Below are positions 9,800 through 18,417 of a stretch of 64,000 nt of DNA, one piece after another. The stretch comes from Burkholderiaceae bacterium (lineage in GTDB: Bacteria > Pseudomonadota > Gammaproteobacteria > Burkholderiales > Burkholderiaceae_C). A program made the translations under genes and the position numbers. The notes under the pieces were generated by a model. It made no database searches. It was given only the letters and a program-made list of their open reading frames with translations, and had not been told where the DNA came from. Where the stretch lies: the NCBI GenBank assembly GCA_024235915.1, contig JACKLO010000009.1, positions 310,001-374,000 on the forward strand, in the 5' to 3' direction. Numbering within the stretch: position 1 is the stretch's first letter; each line of letters starts with the position of its first letter.

Positions 9800-10588
9800 A
9801 TGACCGTCCAACCCATCGCCTGCCACAGCGCCGGCCACAGCACCTGCCAGGCCACCGCGCAGCGTCCCGCCCGTGCCCACGGCGCTGGACGCCAGGTTCC
9901 GCGCCACCTTCGTCGCGCCCTGGTGCTGAGCCTGTCGGTGTTCGCCGCCTTGTCCGGCACCACCGCCCAGGCCGGGCTCACCGCGTTCGACGACCGCAGC
10001 AGCTTCCTGGCCGCCACCCTGCAGACCCAGACCGAGACCTTCGACGGCTGGATCAAGGACACCGGCTTCCACAGCAGTGCGGTGGACGTCGGTGGCTTCA
10101 CGCTCTCGATGACCGCGGGCGCCTCCGACGTCTACAACTTCATTGACGCGCCACCAGCGAAGTCCATCGCGACCGACATCAACGGCAGCACCCACCTGAT
10201 GGTCTTCACCGACACCGGCATCGACCTGACGTTCAGCTTCGACCAGCCCATCACCGCCTTCGGCGCCGACTTCAAGGGCATCAACGACGCGTTCGAGCGC
10301 ACCCTGTTCAGCGCCGGTGGTCAGTTCGCAACCGTGCCCGGTGACCCGCTGAACCTGCAGTTGACGTTCTTCGGCGTCACCAGCGACACCCCGTTCAGCA
10401 GCCTGACCTTCCACGGTGTGCGCAACGACATCTATGGCATCGACGACGTCACGTTCGGCACCGCGCTGCGCGTGCCGGCCGTGCCCGAGCCCGGTTCGAT
10501 GCTGATGCTGAGCCTGGGGCTGGCGGGCGTGGTGGCGGCGCGGCGCCGCGCGGGCCGCGCCACCCAGGACCACCCTCACAGCGCCTGA
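9800..10588 (+). CDS. PEP-CTERM sorting domain-containing protein
   Basis: Predicted exported protein, 262 aa, with a long N-terminal leader (signal core LVLSLSVFAALSGTTAQA) and a C-terminal exosortase signal: VPEPGS, a hydrophobic helix, then a short basic tail RRRAGR. The central part is beta-rich, starting FDDRSSFLAATL and containing ETFDG, a pattern seen in many PEP-CTERM proteins of unknown role. Exosortase would remove the tail at the inner membrane before release or surface attachment. The start has a GAGGAG site. It begins 77 bases after the ATPase regulator and is followed 51 bases later by the serine hydrolase. No exosortase (EpsH/XrtA) gene is in the window. Confidence 0.85.
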   Translation: MTVQPIACHSAGHSTCQATAQRPARAHGAGRQVPRHLRRALVLSLSVFAALSGTTAQAGLTAFDDRSSFLAATLQTQTETFDGWIKDTGFHSSAVDVGGFTLSMTAGASDVYNFIDAPPAKSIATDINGSTHLMVFTDTGIDLTFSFDQPITAFGADFKGINDAFERTLFSAGGQFATVPGDPLNLQLTFFGVTSDTPFSSLTFHGVRNDIYGIDDVTFGTALRVPAVPEPGSMLMLSLGLAGVVAARRRAGRATQDHPHSA

Positions 10589-10639
10589 CGCCCTGCCCCC
10601 TGACCCCCATCCCGACCCGACGCCCCCCAGGAGACCGAC

Positions 10640-12445
10640 ATGAACACCGTCCTTGCCCGCCCTGTCCGCCCATCCCAGGCCGCCCACCGTTGCCGCAGCA
10701 CCGTGATGTCCGCCGGCGTGGCCACCCTGCTCAGCCTGCTGGGTGCCCAGGCCGCCACCGCCGCGCCACGCGACGACGCGTCCACGGTGCGCCAGATGCT
10801 GGCCCGCGCCCAGACCACGTCGACCGCACCCGTCCGCATCCCCGGCCTGCTGAAGAACTACCTGCTGATGCTCAAGCAGACGCCGACCGAAGGCGTCGAC
10901 GAGGCCCCCGATGAAGGCCGGGGCGACCCCAACGGCCTGGCCCTGGTGCTGCCCCAGGTGCTGGACACTGTGGACCAAGTCCTGGCCACGGCGCCGACGG
11001 CCATGCTGGGCGCCCTGGAAGCGGCGCGCACCGGCTTCGGCAACGGCCTGGCCAAGCTGCACGCCGGCAGCACCGACAGCCGCCCGCAGCACCTGCACGG
11101 CGTGCTGCTGGCCATGGCCGACGGCCAGGCCGCGATGGACCAGGCGCTGGACATCGCCGCCACCATCGACCCGCCGGCCGTGGCCCTGCTGCTGCCGGCG
11201 GTGCAGGCCGCTCGCGAGGCCGCCCGCCGCACCAGCCGCAGCACGATGGACCTGGCGGTGGCCGCCGGCGTCAGCAGCGGCCGCCTGGCGCCGGCGGAAA
11301 CCGCCATGCGCACCGCCGACGCGCTGTTCGACGCCGGCGACTACGGCGGCGCCGGCCAGCAGTACGCCGGTGCCTTCGACCTCGCCGCCAACACCCTGGT
11401 CTTCAGCATGGACCGCTTCGAGCAGAACCTGCGCTCGGTGTTCGACGCCAACACCGTCGGCTGGGCCTACGCCATCTCCCAGGGTGGCAACCTGGCCCGC
11501 AGCGGCAGCGCCGGCCTGGCGCGCACCGGTGCCGACCTGCCGCAGACCAACCAATCGCCCACCAGGAAGATGCACGTGGCCAGCGTCAGCAAGACGATGA
11601 CGGCCATCGTCGTGCTGCGCCGCCTGGCCGAGATGGGCCTCAGCGTGGACAGCGCCATCGGCCCCTGGCTGCCGGCCGGCTGGGCGCGCGGCAACGGCGT
11701 GGATGCCCTGAGTTTCCGGCAGCTGATGACGCACACCAGCGGCTTCGGCCAGAACGGCGTGGGTGGCAACGACTTCGACGGCCTGAAGACGATGGTGGCG
11801 CAGGACGTGCCGGCCCAGGGCAGCTTCAAGTACTTCAACGCCAACTTCGGCCTGCTGCGCGTGATCACGGCCAAGCTGCTGGGCATCGACCCCACGGGCT
11901 GGCCGGTGGACCCGGGGGCGATCACCACGGCGGCCTTCCTGTCGTATGCGCAGGGTGCCTACAACACCGCCGGCGTGCCCTTCAGCTGCGAGCCGCAGGG
12001 CAGCAACCCGACGCGGCAGTACGAGTTCCCGGACAGCGGCAACCCCGGCTATGCCGAACCCTCGCGTTCGCTGAGCTGCGGCGGCTTCGGCGTGCAGATC
12101 AGTGCCACCAATCTGACCCGCACGCTGAGCTACCTGCGCTACACGCAGGACCTGATGCCCACACCGCAGTTCCAGACCATGAAAGCCGGCTTCCTGGGCT
12201 TCATGAACCCGGTGAACTACGACTACGCCCAGGGTGTGTTCGGCACCTACCACGGCCATGGCGGCGACTGGGACCACACCGGCTCCGGCGGCCTGGACGC
12301 CTGCGTGGTGGTGTTCCCGATCAACGTCGAGGTCGCCGTAACCATCAACTCCAGCCGCAAGGTGCTGGGCCAGGGCTACCCCAACGGCGGCTACCAGTGT
12401 CGCGTCATCAAGTGGGCGTTCGAGAACGCCTGGATCGCCAATTGA
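10640..12445 (+). CDS. Exported serine hydrolase (beta-lactamase/class C-like fold) with helical N-terminal region
   Basis: Predicted periplasmic or secreted serine hydrolase, 601 aa. After a signal-like N-terminus (about residues 1-42), residues about 45-265 are Ala-rich and helical with no recognised fold; I cannot assign them. The catalytic domain follows. It has the SxxK motif SVSK with nucleophile Ser315, the YxN motif YFN at 398-400, and HTG at 546-548 in place of KTG, as in penicillin-binding-protein-like esterases and DD-peptidases. An HTSGF motif lies between them. Substrate could be an ester, amide or peptidoglycan stem peptide. The CAGGAG site upstream supports the ATG at 10640. 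It lies between two PEP-CTERM genes, on the same strand. Confidence 0.85.
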   Translation: MNTVLARPVRPSQAAHRCRSTVMSAGVATLLSLLGAQAATAAPRDDASTVRQMLARAQTTSTAPVRIPGLLKNYLLMLKQTPTEGVDEAPDEGRGDPNGLALVLPQVLDTVDQVLATAPTAMLGALEAARTGFGNGLAKLHAGSTDSRPQHLHGVLLAMADGQAAMDQALDIAATIDPPAVALLLPAVQAAREAARRTSRSTMDLAVAAGVSSGRLAPAETAMRTADALFDAGDYGGAGQQYAGAFDLAANTLVFSMDRFEQNLRSVFDANTVGWAYAISQGGNLARSGSAGLARTGADLPQTNQSPTRKMHVASVSKTMTAIVVLRRLAEMGLSVDSAIGPWLPAGWARGNGVDALSFRQLMTHTSGFGQNGVGGNDFDGLKTMVAQDVPAQGSFKYFNANFGLLRVITAKLLGIDPTGWPVDPGAITTAAFLSYAQGAYNTAGVPFSCEPQGSNPTRQYEFPDSGNPGYAEPSRSLSCGGFGVQISATNLTRTLSYLRYTQDLMPTPQFQTMKAGFLGFMNPVNYDYAQGVFGTYHGHGGDWDHTGSGGLDACVVVFPINVEVAVTINSSRKVLGQGYPNGGYQCRVIKWAFENAWIAN

Positions 12446-12471
12446 CCCACTCACGCACCGAGGAGATTGCC

Positions 12472-13143
12472 ATGCACAAGCTCAGCGTTCGCATCGTGCT
12501 GACCACGGCCGTCCTGGCCGCCGCCCCGGCGGCCCATGCCGCCCACGACTACCTGCTAGAGATCGACGGCGTCAAGGGAGAGTCCACGGCCAGCGCGTCG
12601 ATCGAGACCTTTCAGTGGTCCATGGCCACCGCGTACGGCCCTTTCGACCCCTTCCAGCCCGCGTACGCCGGCGGCGTGCGGGTCGCCTCCGGCGACCTGG
12701 ACGGCGACGGCCTCTGGCAGTCGCTGACGCTGACCGCCCGCACGCCCGACGGTGCGGCCTTCTACGCCTACGAGATGAAGGACGTGCTGATCTCGAGCTA
12801 CAGCGTCTCGGGCCAAGGCGGGGCCGCAGACCCGGGGCACAAGGACTGGATCCTGATCGAATCGGTCTCGAGCCCGCAGATGCGCTGGGCCCCTCCGACC
12901 TCGGACGGCAGTCGAGGGGACTGGATCGTCGGCCGCTGGGAGGATGACGGCGGCGGCTTCGTCGGCGACCCGTCGGTGTTCGGTGCCTTCGACGACCTGG
13001 GCGCCGTGCGCCTGGCCGACGGCACGCTGGCGATCACCGCGGCCGTGCCCGAGCCGGGCACCTGGGCGCTGTGGCTGGCGGGTGGCGGCCTGCTGGTCCA
13101 GCGGCTGCGCCGGCAACGCCACGCCCGGTCGGTGGCGCTGTGA
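12472..13143 (+). CDS. Hcp-like domain protein with signal peptide and PEP-CTERM tail
   Basis: Predicted exported protein, 223 aa. After the signal peptide (MHKLSVRIVLTTAVLAAAPAAHA), residues about 25-185 resemble the type VI secretion tube protein Hcp: YLLEIDGVKGEST near the start, ETFQWS, then a beta segment FYAYEMKDVLISSY followed by S-G-x-G-G. The C-terminus has VPEPGT, a hydrophobic stretch and a basic RLRRQRH tail, the exosortase sorting signal. Hcp proper is cytoplasmic and has neither signal. The start has an AGGAG site 6 bases upstream. The stop overlaps the next start (GTGA). No other type VI genes are in the window, so an envelope or matrix role is more likely than a secretion tube. 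Confidence 0.8.
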   Translation: MHKLSVRIVLTTAVLAAAPAAHAAHDYLLEIDGVKGESTASASIETFQWSMATAYGPFDPFQPAYAGGVRVASGDLDGDGLWQSLTLTARTPDGAAFYAYEMKDVLISSYSVSGQGGAADPGHKDWILIESVSSPQMRWAPPTSDGSRGDWIVGRWEDDGGGFVGDPSVFGAFDDLGAVRLADGTLAITAAVPEPGTWALWLAGGGLLVQRLRRQRHARSVAL

Positions 13144-13886
13144 CACCGCTGGCCCTGGCGCTCGAACTGGACGGCGGCAGCGCCAGCATCGAGGTCGATC
13201 TGCCCGATGGTCCGCAGCCGGCCGAGGCACTGCTGCCGGCGATGTACGCCGTCGACGACCGCGTGATCGCAGCCACCGTGGCGGCGCAACCGCGGTCGGT
13301 CACCTGCCGCAAGGGCTGCTCGGCGTGCTGTCGCGCCCAGCCGGTGCCGGTGACCCCGGCCGAGGCCCGCGCGCTCGCCGCGTGGGTCGACGCCCAGGCA
13401 CCAGCGCGCCGGGACGAACTGCGGGCCAGGTTTGCCGACCGTGTGGCGCGCCTGGACGCGGCCGGCCTGCGCCCGCGGCTGGACGGCCGCGCGCCGCCCC
13501 GGTCGGCAGCCGACGCGCGCGCGATCGCGGCCGAATACCTCCAGCTCGGGCTGGTCTGCCCCTTCCTCGACGACGACGCTTGCAGCGTGCACGAACACCG
13601 GCCGTTCGTGTGCCGGCAGTACCTGGTCACGTCACCGGCCGAGGCCTGCACCGATCCGCTGGCGCGCCCGGTGGCGGTCGTGCAGCTGCCCATCCGGCCC
13701 GCTCATGCCCTGCTCGAAGCCACGCGCAACTGCGATGAGGCGCCGCCCCGCACGCTGCCGCTGGTCCTCGCACGGGTCCATGCCGACACGGCACCTGCTG
13801 CGCCACGCCAAGACGCCGCCCGGACGTTCACGCGGTGGCTGTCGGCACTGGCCGGCGGGCGCGCGGGCGACCCGCCGATCAGGTGA
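13140..13886 (+). CDS. YkgJ family cysteine cluster protein
   Basis: Probable metal-binding cytoplasmic protein, 248 aa, from a GTG at 13140 that overlaps the previous stop. The family signature CxxxCxxCC is present as CRKGCSACC, and a second cluster reads CPFLDDDACSVHEHRP then C in FVCRQY. Family members are annotated as putative zinc- or iron-chelating proteins, and their reaction is not established. The tight overlap with the Hcp/PEP-CTERM gene suggests co-expression. It converges on the EAL gene, with the two reading frames overlapping by eight bases at 13879-13886. Confidence 0.88.
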   Translation: MTPLALALELDGGSASIEVDLPDGPQPAEALLPAMYAVDDRVIAATVAAQPRSVTCRKGCSACCRAQPVPVTPAEARALAAWVDAQAPARRDELRARFADRVARLDAAGLRPRLDGRAPPRSAADARAIAAEYLQLGLVCPFLDDDACSVHEHRPFVCRQYLVTSPAEACTDPLARPVAVVQLPIRPAHALLEATRNCDEAPPRTLPLVLARVHADTAPAAPRQDAARTFTRWLSALAGGRAGDPPIR

Positions 13887-16137
13887 TGCGGTACAGCGTG
13901 CGGTCGTCGTGGAACGGCCGGTCGTCGAACACGTGGCGCAGTGCGCCACTGCGCATCATCTGGGCTGCCCACTGGCTGGCCTTGCTGCGTGGCACGGCAT
14001 ATCGCGCGCACAACGCATCGACGATGCCCCGCCCGCTCGCACACCCGTGGAAGCGCAGAAGACCCCGCGCGTGGCTGCGCCGTGTCTGCTCGCCGATGGC
14101 CCGCAGTGCAAGTCGGAGGTCCTCGACCGGCGGGCTGTCACGCGCCTCGGTCACCGGTTCGACGAACCGGTAGAAGTAGTCGTCGTCCTCGAAGTCATGT
14201 TCGCTGACGACATGGCGGATCCGGTCCTGCGACACCAGCAGCCGGCCGATGCGCACGGCGTCGGCACGCGAAGTCCCCGTGCGGGTCACGATCCAGTCCA
14301 CGGCCTCTCGGCCCACGAAACATTGCCGGTGGACCGTGAGGCGATGACGCCGATCATTGATCGCCACGCCGCCAGAGGCCTGGAGGGCATGCCACAGGGC
14401 CTGCGCATGGGCCTTCAGGTCGGCGGCCGGAGAGGCAGGCCCCGGCGTCGGCGCCGGCTCGGCGTGTTCGCCCAGCCAGGCCTCGAAAGCGTCGAGCGGC
14501 ATCGGGCGGGCCATCAGGAAACCTTGCGCATGCCGCACACCACGCGCGATCAGATAGTCGCGCTGCGACGGCGTCTCGACGCCCTCGGCGATCAATGGCA
14601 CGCCCAGCTGCTCGGCCAGCCCGATGATGGCGTCGAGCACCGGCCGGTTGACCGTGCCTTCGTCGATCGTGCGCACGAACGCGCGGTCGATCTTGATGCG
14701 CTGGATGGTCAGCTTCTCCAATGCGGCCAGACTGCTGTGTCCGGTGCCGAAATCGTCGATCGCGAAGCGCCAGCCGACGTCGGCCAGGTGCGCCAGCGTG
14801 CCGCGCGTCTCCGCGTCGACGAACTCGCGTTCGGTCAACTCCAGCAGCACGCGGTCGGCCGGAATCGTGTCGGGCCCGAAGATCTCCACCAGCCGCCGCG
14901 CAAAGTCCGGTTGACGCAGCTGCAATGGCGTGACGTTGAAGGAGAAGTACAGCCCTGCGCGCTGCTGTGCCAGCGCCGCCAGGCGACGGGCCGCCTGCGT
15001 CATCGTCAGGTCTGACATGCCCACGATCAGCCCGCTGCGTTCCGCTTCGCCGATGAATTCCGCCGGGCCCAACACGCCCCGATGCGGGTGCTGCCACCGC
15101 ATCAACACCTCGCCGCCCACGCAATGACCCGTGGCCAGGTCCACGATCGGCTGGACATAGGGCACGAACTGGCGCTTGCGCAGGCCGCTTGCCAGGCGGT
15201 GCGGCAGGCGCGCCCGGCGCAAGGCACGCTGCCAGAACCCCACCACGCTGGCAGCCACCACGCACAGCGCAGCAGCCACGGACCACGCCATGTTCCGCCG
15301 GACGGCGTCCTCCAGGTCGGCGCGGTCGATCTGCACCTGCACGCCGACGTGATACTGCGTCGAGTTGACGGTCGCCAGCAGCGCCGGACCGGTCTGGCCC
15401 GGACGGGGCCGGGAGTCCCGGATCCGCAGCCCGCCAGCCTGCGGGGAGCGCACATCGATGCGCACCGGCAGCGCCTGCAAGTCCAGCGGCAGCGCGCTCT
15501 GTGCCAGGGCCAGTGCCGTCGGCTCCAAAGTCGCCTGCAGCACCATCGCGCCCCCCATCGGGCGCCGCACCGTGGGGCGGGTGCCGGCATGGCTTCCGGC
15601 GGCGATGCTCAGGCCACCCGGTGGCAGCTCATCCAGGGGCTTCCCCGTGCGCGCGCCCCCGGGCTCGCAGCGCAGCGCCGCGCCCACCTGGACCACGTCG
15701 AAGCGACGCACCAGGCTCGACTCCAGGCTCTGCTCCAGCAGCCGGGCCACCAGCGGCGGCGGGCAGGCGTCCAGCGTGACCGGCAGTTCGGCGCTGCGGG
15801 ACAGCATGGCCAGCTCGAGCTCGACAGCCGCAAGACGTCGTTCGACGAACTCCAGGGCCACGCCCGCAGCGTCATGCGCCGCGACCTCGTGGCTGCGCAC
15901 CGTCCAGAACCACGACGCAGCGGCCGCCATGGCCGCAGCCAGCGCGGCCAGCACGGCGACGCGGCCCAGCGCCAGGCTCATGTGCCGCACCCGGGCATCG
16001 ACCGCTGCGCCCGGCGAACCTTGCCGGGCGCGGCCCGCGGCAAAGCGGCGCAGCAGCCCACGCACCCCCGGCGGTGCGGCGAACCTGCCCACCGGATCGG
16101 GGCTGCGCGACAGCGTCTGGTCCCAGGCCGAATCCAT
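13879..16137 (-). CDS. EAL domain c-di-GMP phosphodiesterase with periplasmic sensor and C-terminal DEP domain(s)
   Basis: Membrane-bound signalling protein, 752 aa from the ATG at 16137. One membrane helix near residues 55-75 is followed by a periplasmic region resembling the CSS-type sensor that usually precedes EAL domains (a Cys in LDACPPPL and another in ALRCEP). A second helix lies near 285-305, then the EAL domain with EVL in place of EAL (E343), NVTPLQL, LTERE and DDFGTGHSS, so the metal and catalytic acids look intact. Residues about 580-660 are a clear DEP domain (CFVGREAVDWIV, HDFEDDDYFYRF). The last 65 residues look like a second, degenerate copy. A shorter start at 15981 (MSLALG) is possible. 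Divergent from arginase. Confidence 0.85.
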   Translation of the reverse strand: MDSAWDQTLSRSPDPVGRFAAPPGVRGLLRRFAAGRARQGSPGAAVDARVRHMSLALGRVAVLAALAAAMAAAASWFWTVRSHEVAAHDAAGVALEFVERRLAAVELELAMLSRSAELPVTLDACPPPLVARLLEQSLESSLVRRFDVVQVGAALRCEPGGARTGKPLDELPPGGLSIAAGSHAGTRPTVRRPMGGAMVLQATLEPTALALAQSALPLDLQALPVRIDVRSPQAGGLRIRDSRPRPGQTGPALLATVNSTQYHVGVQVQIDRADLEDAVRRNMAWSVAAALCVVAASVVGFWQRALRRARLPHRLASGLRKRQFVPYVQPIVDLATGHCVGGEVLMRWQHPHRGVLGPAEFIGEAERSGLIVGMSDLTMTQAARRLAALAQQRAGLYFSFNVTPLQLRQPDFARRLVEIFGPDTIPADRVLLELTEREFVDAETRGTLAHLADVGWRFAIDDFGTGHSSLAALEKLTIQRIKIDRAFVRTIDEGTVNRPVLDAIIGLAEQLGVPLIAEGVETPSQRDYLIARGVRHAQGFLMARPMPLDAFEAWLGEHAEPAPTPGPASPAADLKAHAQALWHALQASGGVAINDRRHRLTVHRQCFVGREAVDWIVTRTGTSRADAVRIGRLLVSQDRIRHVVSEHDFEDDDYFYRFVEPVTEARDSPPVEDLRLALRAIGEQTRRSHARGLLRFHGCASGRGIVDALCARYAVPRSKASQWAAQMMRSGALRHVFDDRPFHDDRTLYRIT

Positions 16138-16219
16138 CCCACGTTTTCGGTGGCAGTTGGTTGGACTTGAATCCGGCCTGCGCGCATCGTCCGAGGCGGC
16201 CGTCCCGCACAATGTCTGC

Positions 16220-17152
16220 ATGACCCGCCCCGTCTCCCTCATCGGCGCGCCGACCGACATCGGCGCCGGCGCGCGCGGCGCCAGCATGGGCCCCGAAGCC
16301 CTGCGTGTGGCCGGCCTGCAGGCCGCGCTGGAAGCCCACGGCCTGGACGTGCAGGACCGCGGCAACCTCGCCGGCCCGCCCAACCCCTGGCTGCCACCCA
16401 CCGACGGCTACCGCCACCTGAACGAGGTGGTGGCCTGGAACCAGGCCGTGCACAACGCCGTGCATGGCGAACTGGCGGCCGGCCGCATGCCCATTCTGCT
16501 GGGCGGCGACCACTGCCTGGCCATCGGCAGCATCAGCGCCGTGGCCCGGCACTGCCGCGAGGCCGGCCGCAAGCTGCGTGTGCTCTGGCTGGACGCGCAC
16601 GCCGACTTCAACACCAGCGTGCTCACGCCCAGCGGCAACATCCACGGCATGCCCGTGGCCTGCCTGTGTGGCCACGGCCCGCAGGAACTGATCGAGATCG
16701 GCGGCACGGTGCCGGCGATCTCGCCCAAGGTGGTGCGCCAGATCGGCATCCGCAGCGTCGACCCCGGCGAGAAGCGCTTCGTGCACCAGGTGGGGCTGGA
16801 GGTCTTCGACATGCGCTACATCGACGAGATGGGCATGCGCCATGCGATGGAACTGGCGCTGGCGACGATGGACGCCAACACCCACCTGCACGTGAGCTTC
16901 GACGTCGACTTCCTCGACCCCGAGATCGCGCCCGGCGTGGGTACCACCATCCCGGGCGGCCCCACCTACCGCGAAGCGCAGCTGTGCATGGAGATGATCG
17001 CCGACAGCGGCCGCCTGGCCAGCCTGGACATCATGGAGCTCAACCCGGCGCTGGACGTGCGCAACAAGACCGCCGTGCTGGCGGTGGACCTGGTGGAGAG
17101 CCTGTTCGGCAAGAGCACGCTGATGCGCGAGCCCTCGCGCGGCGCCCGCTGA
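16220..17152 (+). CDS. rocF: Arginase (ureohydrolase family)
   Basis: Cytoplasmic Mn-dependent enzyme hydrolysing arginine to ornithine and urea; 310 aa, normal for bacterial arginases. The binuclear metal motifs are all present: GGDHCLAIG, LDAHADFNT and SFDVDFLDP. The TPSGNIHGMP substrate loop favours arginase over agmatinase. The tail AVDLVESLFGK is also arginase-like. The in-frame sequence upstream of 16220 is antisense to the EAL gene's leader, so the ATG at 16220 is preferred. The stop is 14 bases before the FAD-dependent oxidoreductase, suggesting an amino-acid catabolic pair. Confidence 0.9.
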   Translation: MTRPVSLIGAPTDIGAGARGASMGPEALRVAGLQAALEAHGLDVQDRGNLAGPPNPWLPPTDGYRHLNEVVAWNQAVHNAVHGELAAGRMPILLGGDHCLAIGSISAVARHCREAGRKLRVLWLDAHADFNTSVLTPSGNIHGMPVACLCGHGPQELIEIGGTVPAISPKVVRQIGIRSVDPGEKRFVHQVGLEVFDMRYIDEMGMRHAMELALATMDANTHLHVSFDVDFLDPEIAPGVGTTIPGGPTYREAQLCMEMIADSGRLASLDIMELNPALDVRNKTAVLAVDLVESLFGKSTLMREPSRGAR

Positions 17153-17166
17153 ACGCCGGCGTGGCC

Positions 17167-18291
17167 ATGTTCGACATCACCATCGTCGGCGCCGGCATCG
17201 CCGGGGCGGCCCTCGCCCACGCGCTGGGGCCGCAGGTGCGCGTGCTGCTGCTGGAACGCGAAGCGCAGCCCGGTCTGCACAGCACCGGCCGCAGCGCCGC
17301 CATGTTCATGGAAAGCTACGGCCCACCGCAGGCCCGCGCGCTCACGCGGGCCAGCCGCAGCTTCTACACCGCACCGCCCGCCGGGTTCACGGACAACCCC
17401 ATCCTCGCGCCACGCGGGGCGCTGTACGTGGCCTGGGTGGCACACGCGGCGGCGCTGGACACCACCGAAGCCGAGCTGCGCGCCACCGGCACGGTCATCG
17501 AACGCCTGAGCCCCGCCGAGGCCCTGGCGCGCATGCCGCTGCTGCGCGAGCACACCGAAGAACACGGGGCGCTGCTGGGCGCGCTGTGGGAACCCGACGC
17601 GATGGATGTGGACGTGCACACCCTGCACCAGGGCTACCTGCGCGGTGCCCGGCGCCAGGGCGCGGAGCTTTGGTGTGACGCCGAACTGCAGCAGGCCACG
17701 CGCGAAGCCGGAGGCTGGGCGCTGACGCTGGGTGACGGCCGACAGGTGCAGACCCGCCAGCTCGTCAATGCCGCCGGCGCCTGGGCCGACCCCGTGGCGC
17801 AGCGCTGCGGCAGTGCACCCCAGGGCCTGCAGCCCAAGCGCCGCAGCGCCTTCACCTTCGATGCGCCTGAAGGCCTGGACTGCCGCGGCTGGCCGGTCAC
17901 CGCGGCCATCGACGAGCGCTGGTACCTCAAGCCCGACGCCGGCCAGCTGCTGGGCAGCCCCGCGAATGCCGACCCGGTGCCGCCGCACGACGTGGTGGCC
18001 GAGGAACTGGACATCGCCACCGCCATCCACCACATCGGCGAGGACACGGCGCTGCAGATCCGCCGCCCGCGGCGCACCTGGGCTGGGTTGCGCACGTTCT
18101 CGCGCAGCGGGGAACTGATCATCGGTGCCGACGCCCACGGCCTGTTCTGGCTCGCCGGCCAGGGCGGCTACGGCATCCAGAGTGCGCAAGGCGCGGCGCT
18201 GCTGGCCGCCGGCCTGTTGCGCGCCCAGTCCATGGAAGACGCGCTGCGGGCCGAGGGCGTGGACCCAGTGGTGATGGCGCCACGGGCCTGA
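17167..18291 (+). CDS. FAD-dependent oxidoreductase (D-amino acid oxidase/DAO family)
   Basis: Flavoprotein of 374 aa. It has an N-terminal dinucleotide fold VGAGIAGAALAHAL, an acidic end to the second strand (LLLEREAQPG), the HSTGRSAAMF segment typical of DAO-family enzymes, a central substrate domain, NAAGAW, and a C-terminal GLFWLAGQGGYGIQ FAD contact. Such enzymes oxidise amino or hydroxy acids, passing electrons to oxygen or the respiratory chain. It lies 14 bases after arginase and probably shares its transcript. A GTG two codons upstream (17161) is an alternative start. The exact substrate cannot be read from sequence. Confidence 0.9.
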   Translation: MFDITIVGAGIAGAALAHALGPQVRVLLLEREAQPGLHSTGRSAAMFMESYGPPQARALTRASRSFYTAPPAGFTDNPILAPRGALYVAWVAHAAALDTTEAELRATGTVIERLSPAEALARMPLLREHTEEHGALLGALWEPDAMDVDVHTLHQGYLRGARRQGAELWCDAELQQATREAGGWALTLGDGRQVQTRQLVNAAGAWADPVAQRCGSAPQGLQPKRRSAFTFDAPEGLDCRGWPVTAAIDERWYLKPDAGQLLGSPANADPVPPHDVVAEELDIATAIHHIGEDTALQIRRPRRTWAGLRTFSRSGELIIGADAHGLFWLAGQGGYGIQSAQGAALLAAGLLRAQSMEDALRAEGVDPVVMAPRA

Positions 18292-18417
18292 AGAGATATC
18301 GGGAAAGCCGCTGTAGGGGATTCTGGATAACCCCAGGCAACGTTGCGGCATCGGCCCACCACGCGCCGCCAGCCGCCTACGATCGGGCCAGCGCCCCGTA
18401 CGCGCGACCGCTGCGCC

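Noticed and set aside
9524..12454. A 976-codon open frame on the minus strand
   Set aside because: Antisense to the PEP-CTERM and serine hydrolase genes, which carry signal peptides, catalytic motifs and ribosome-binding sites.
12472..13143. Possible type VI secretion locus around the Hcp-like protein
   Set aside because: No TssB/C, ClpV, VgrG, TssM or other type VI components are in the window, and this protein has a signal peptide and PEP-CTERM tail.
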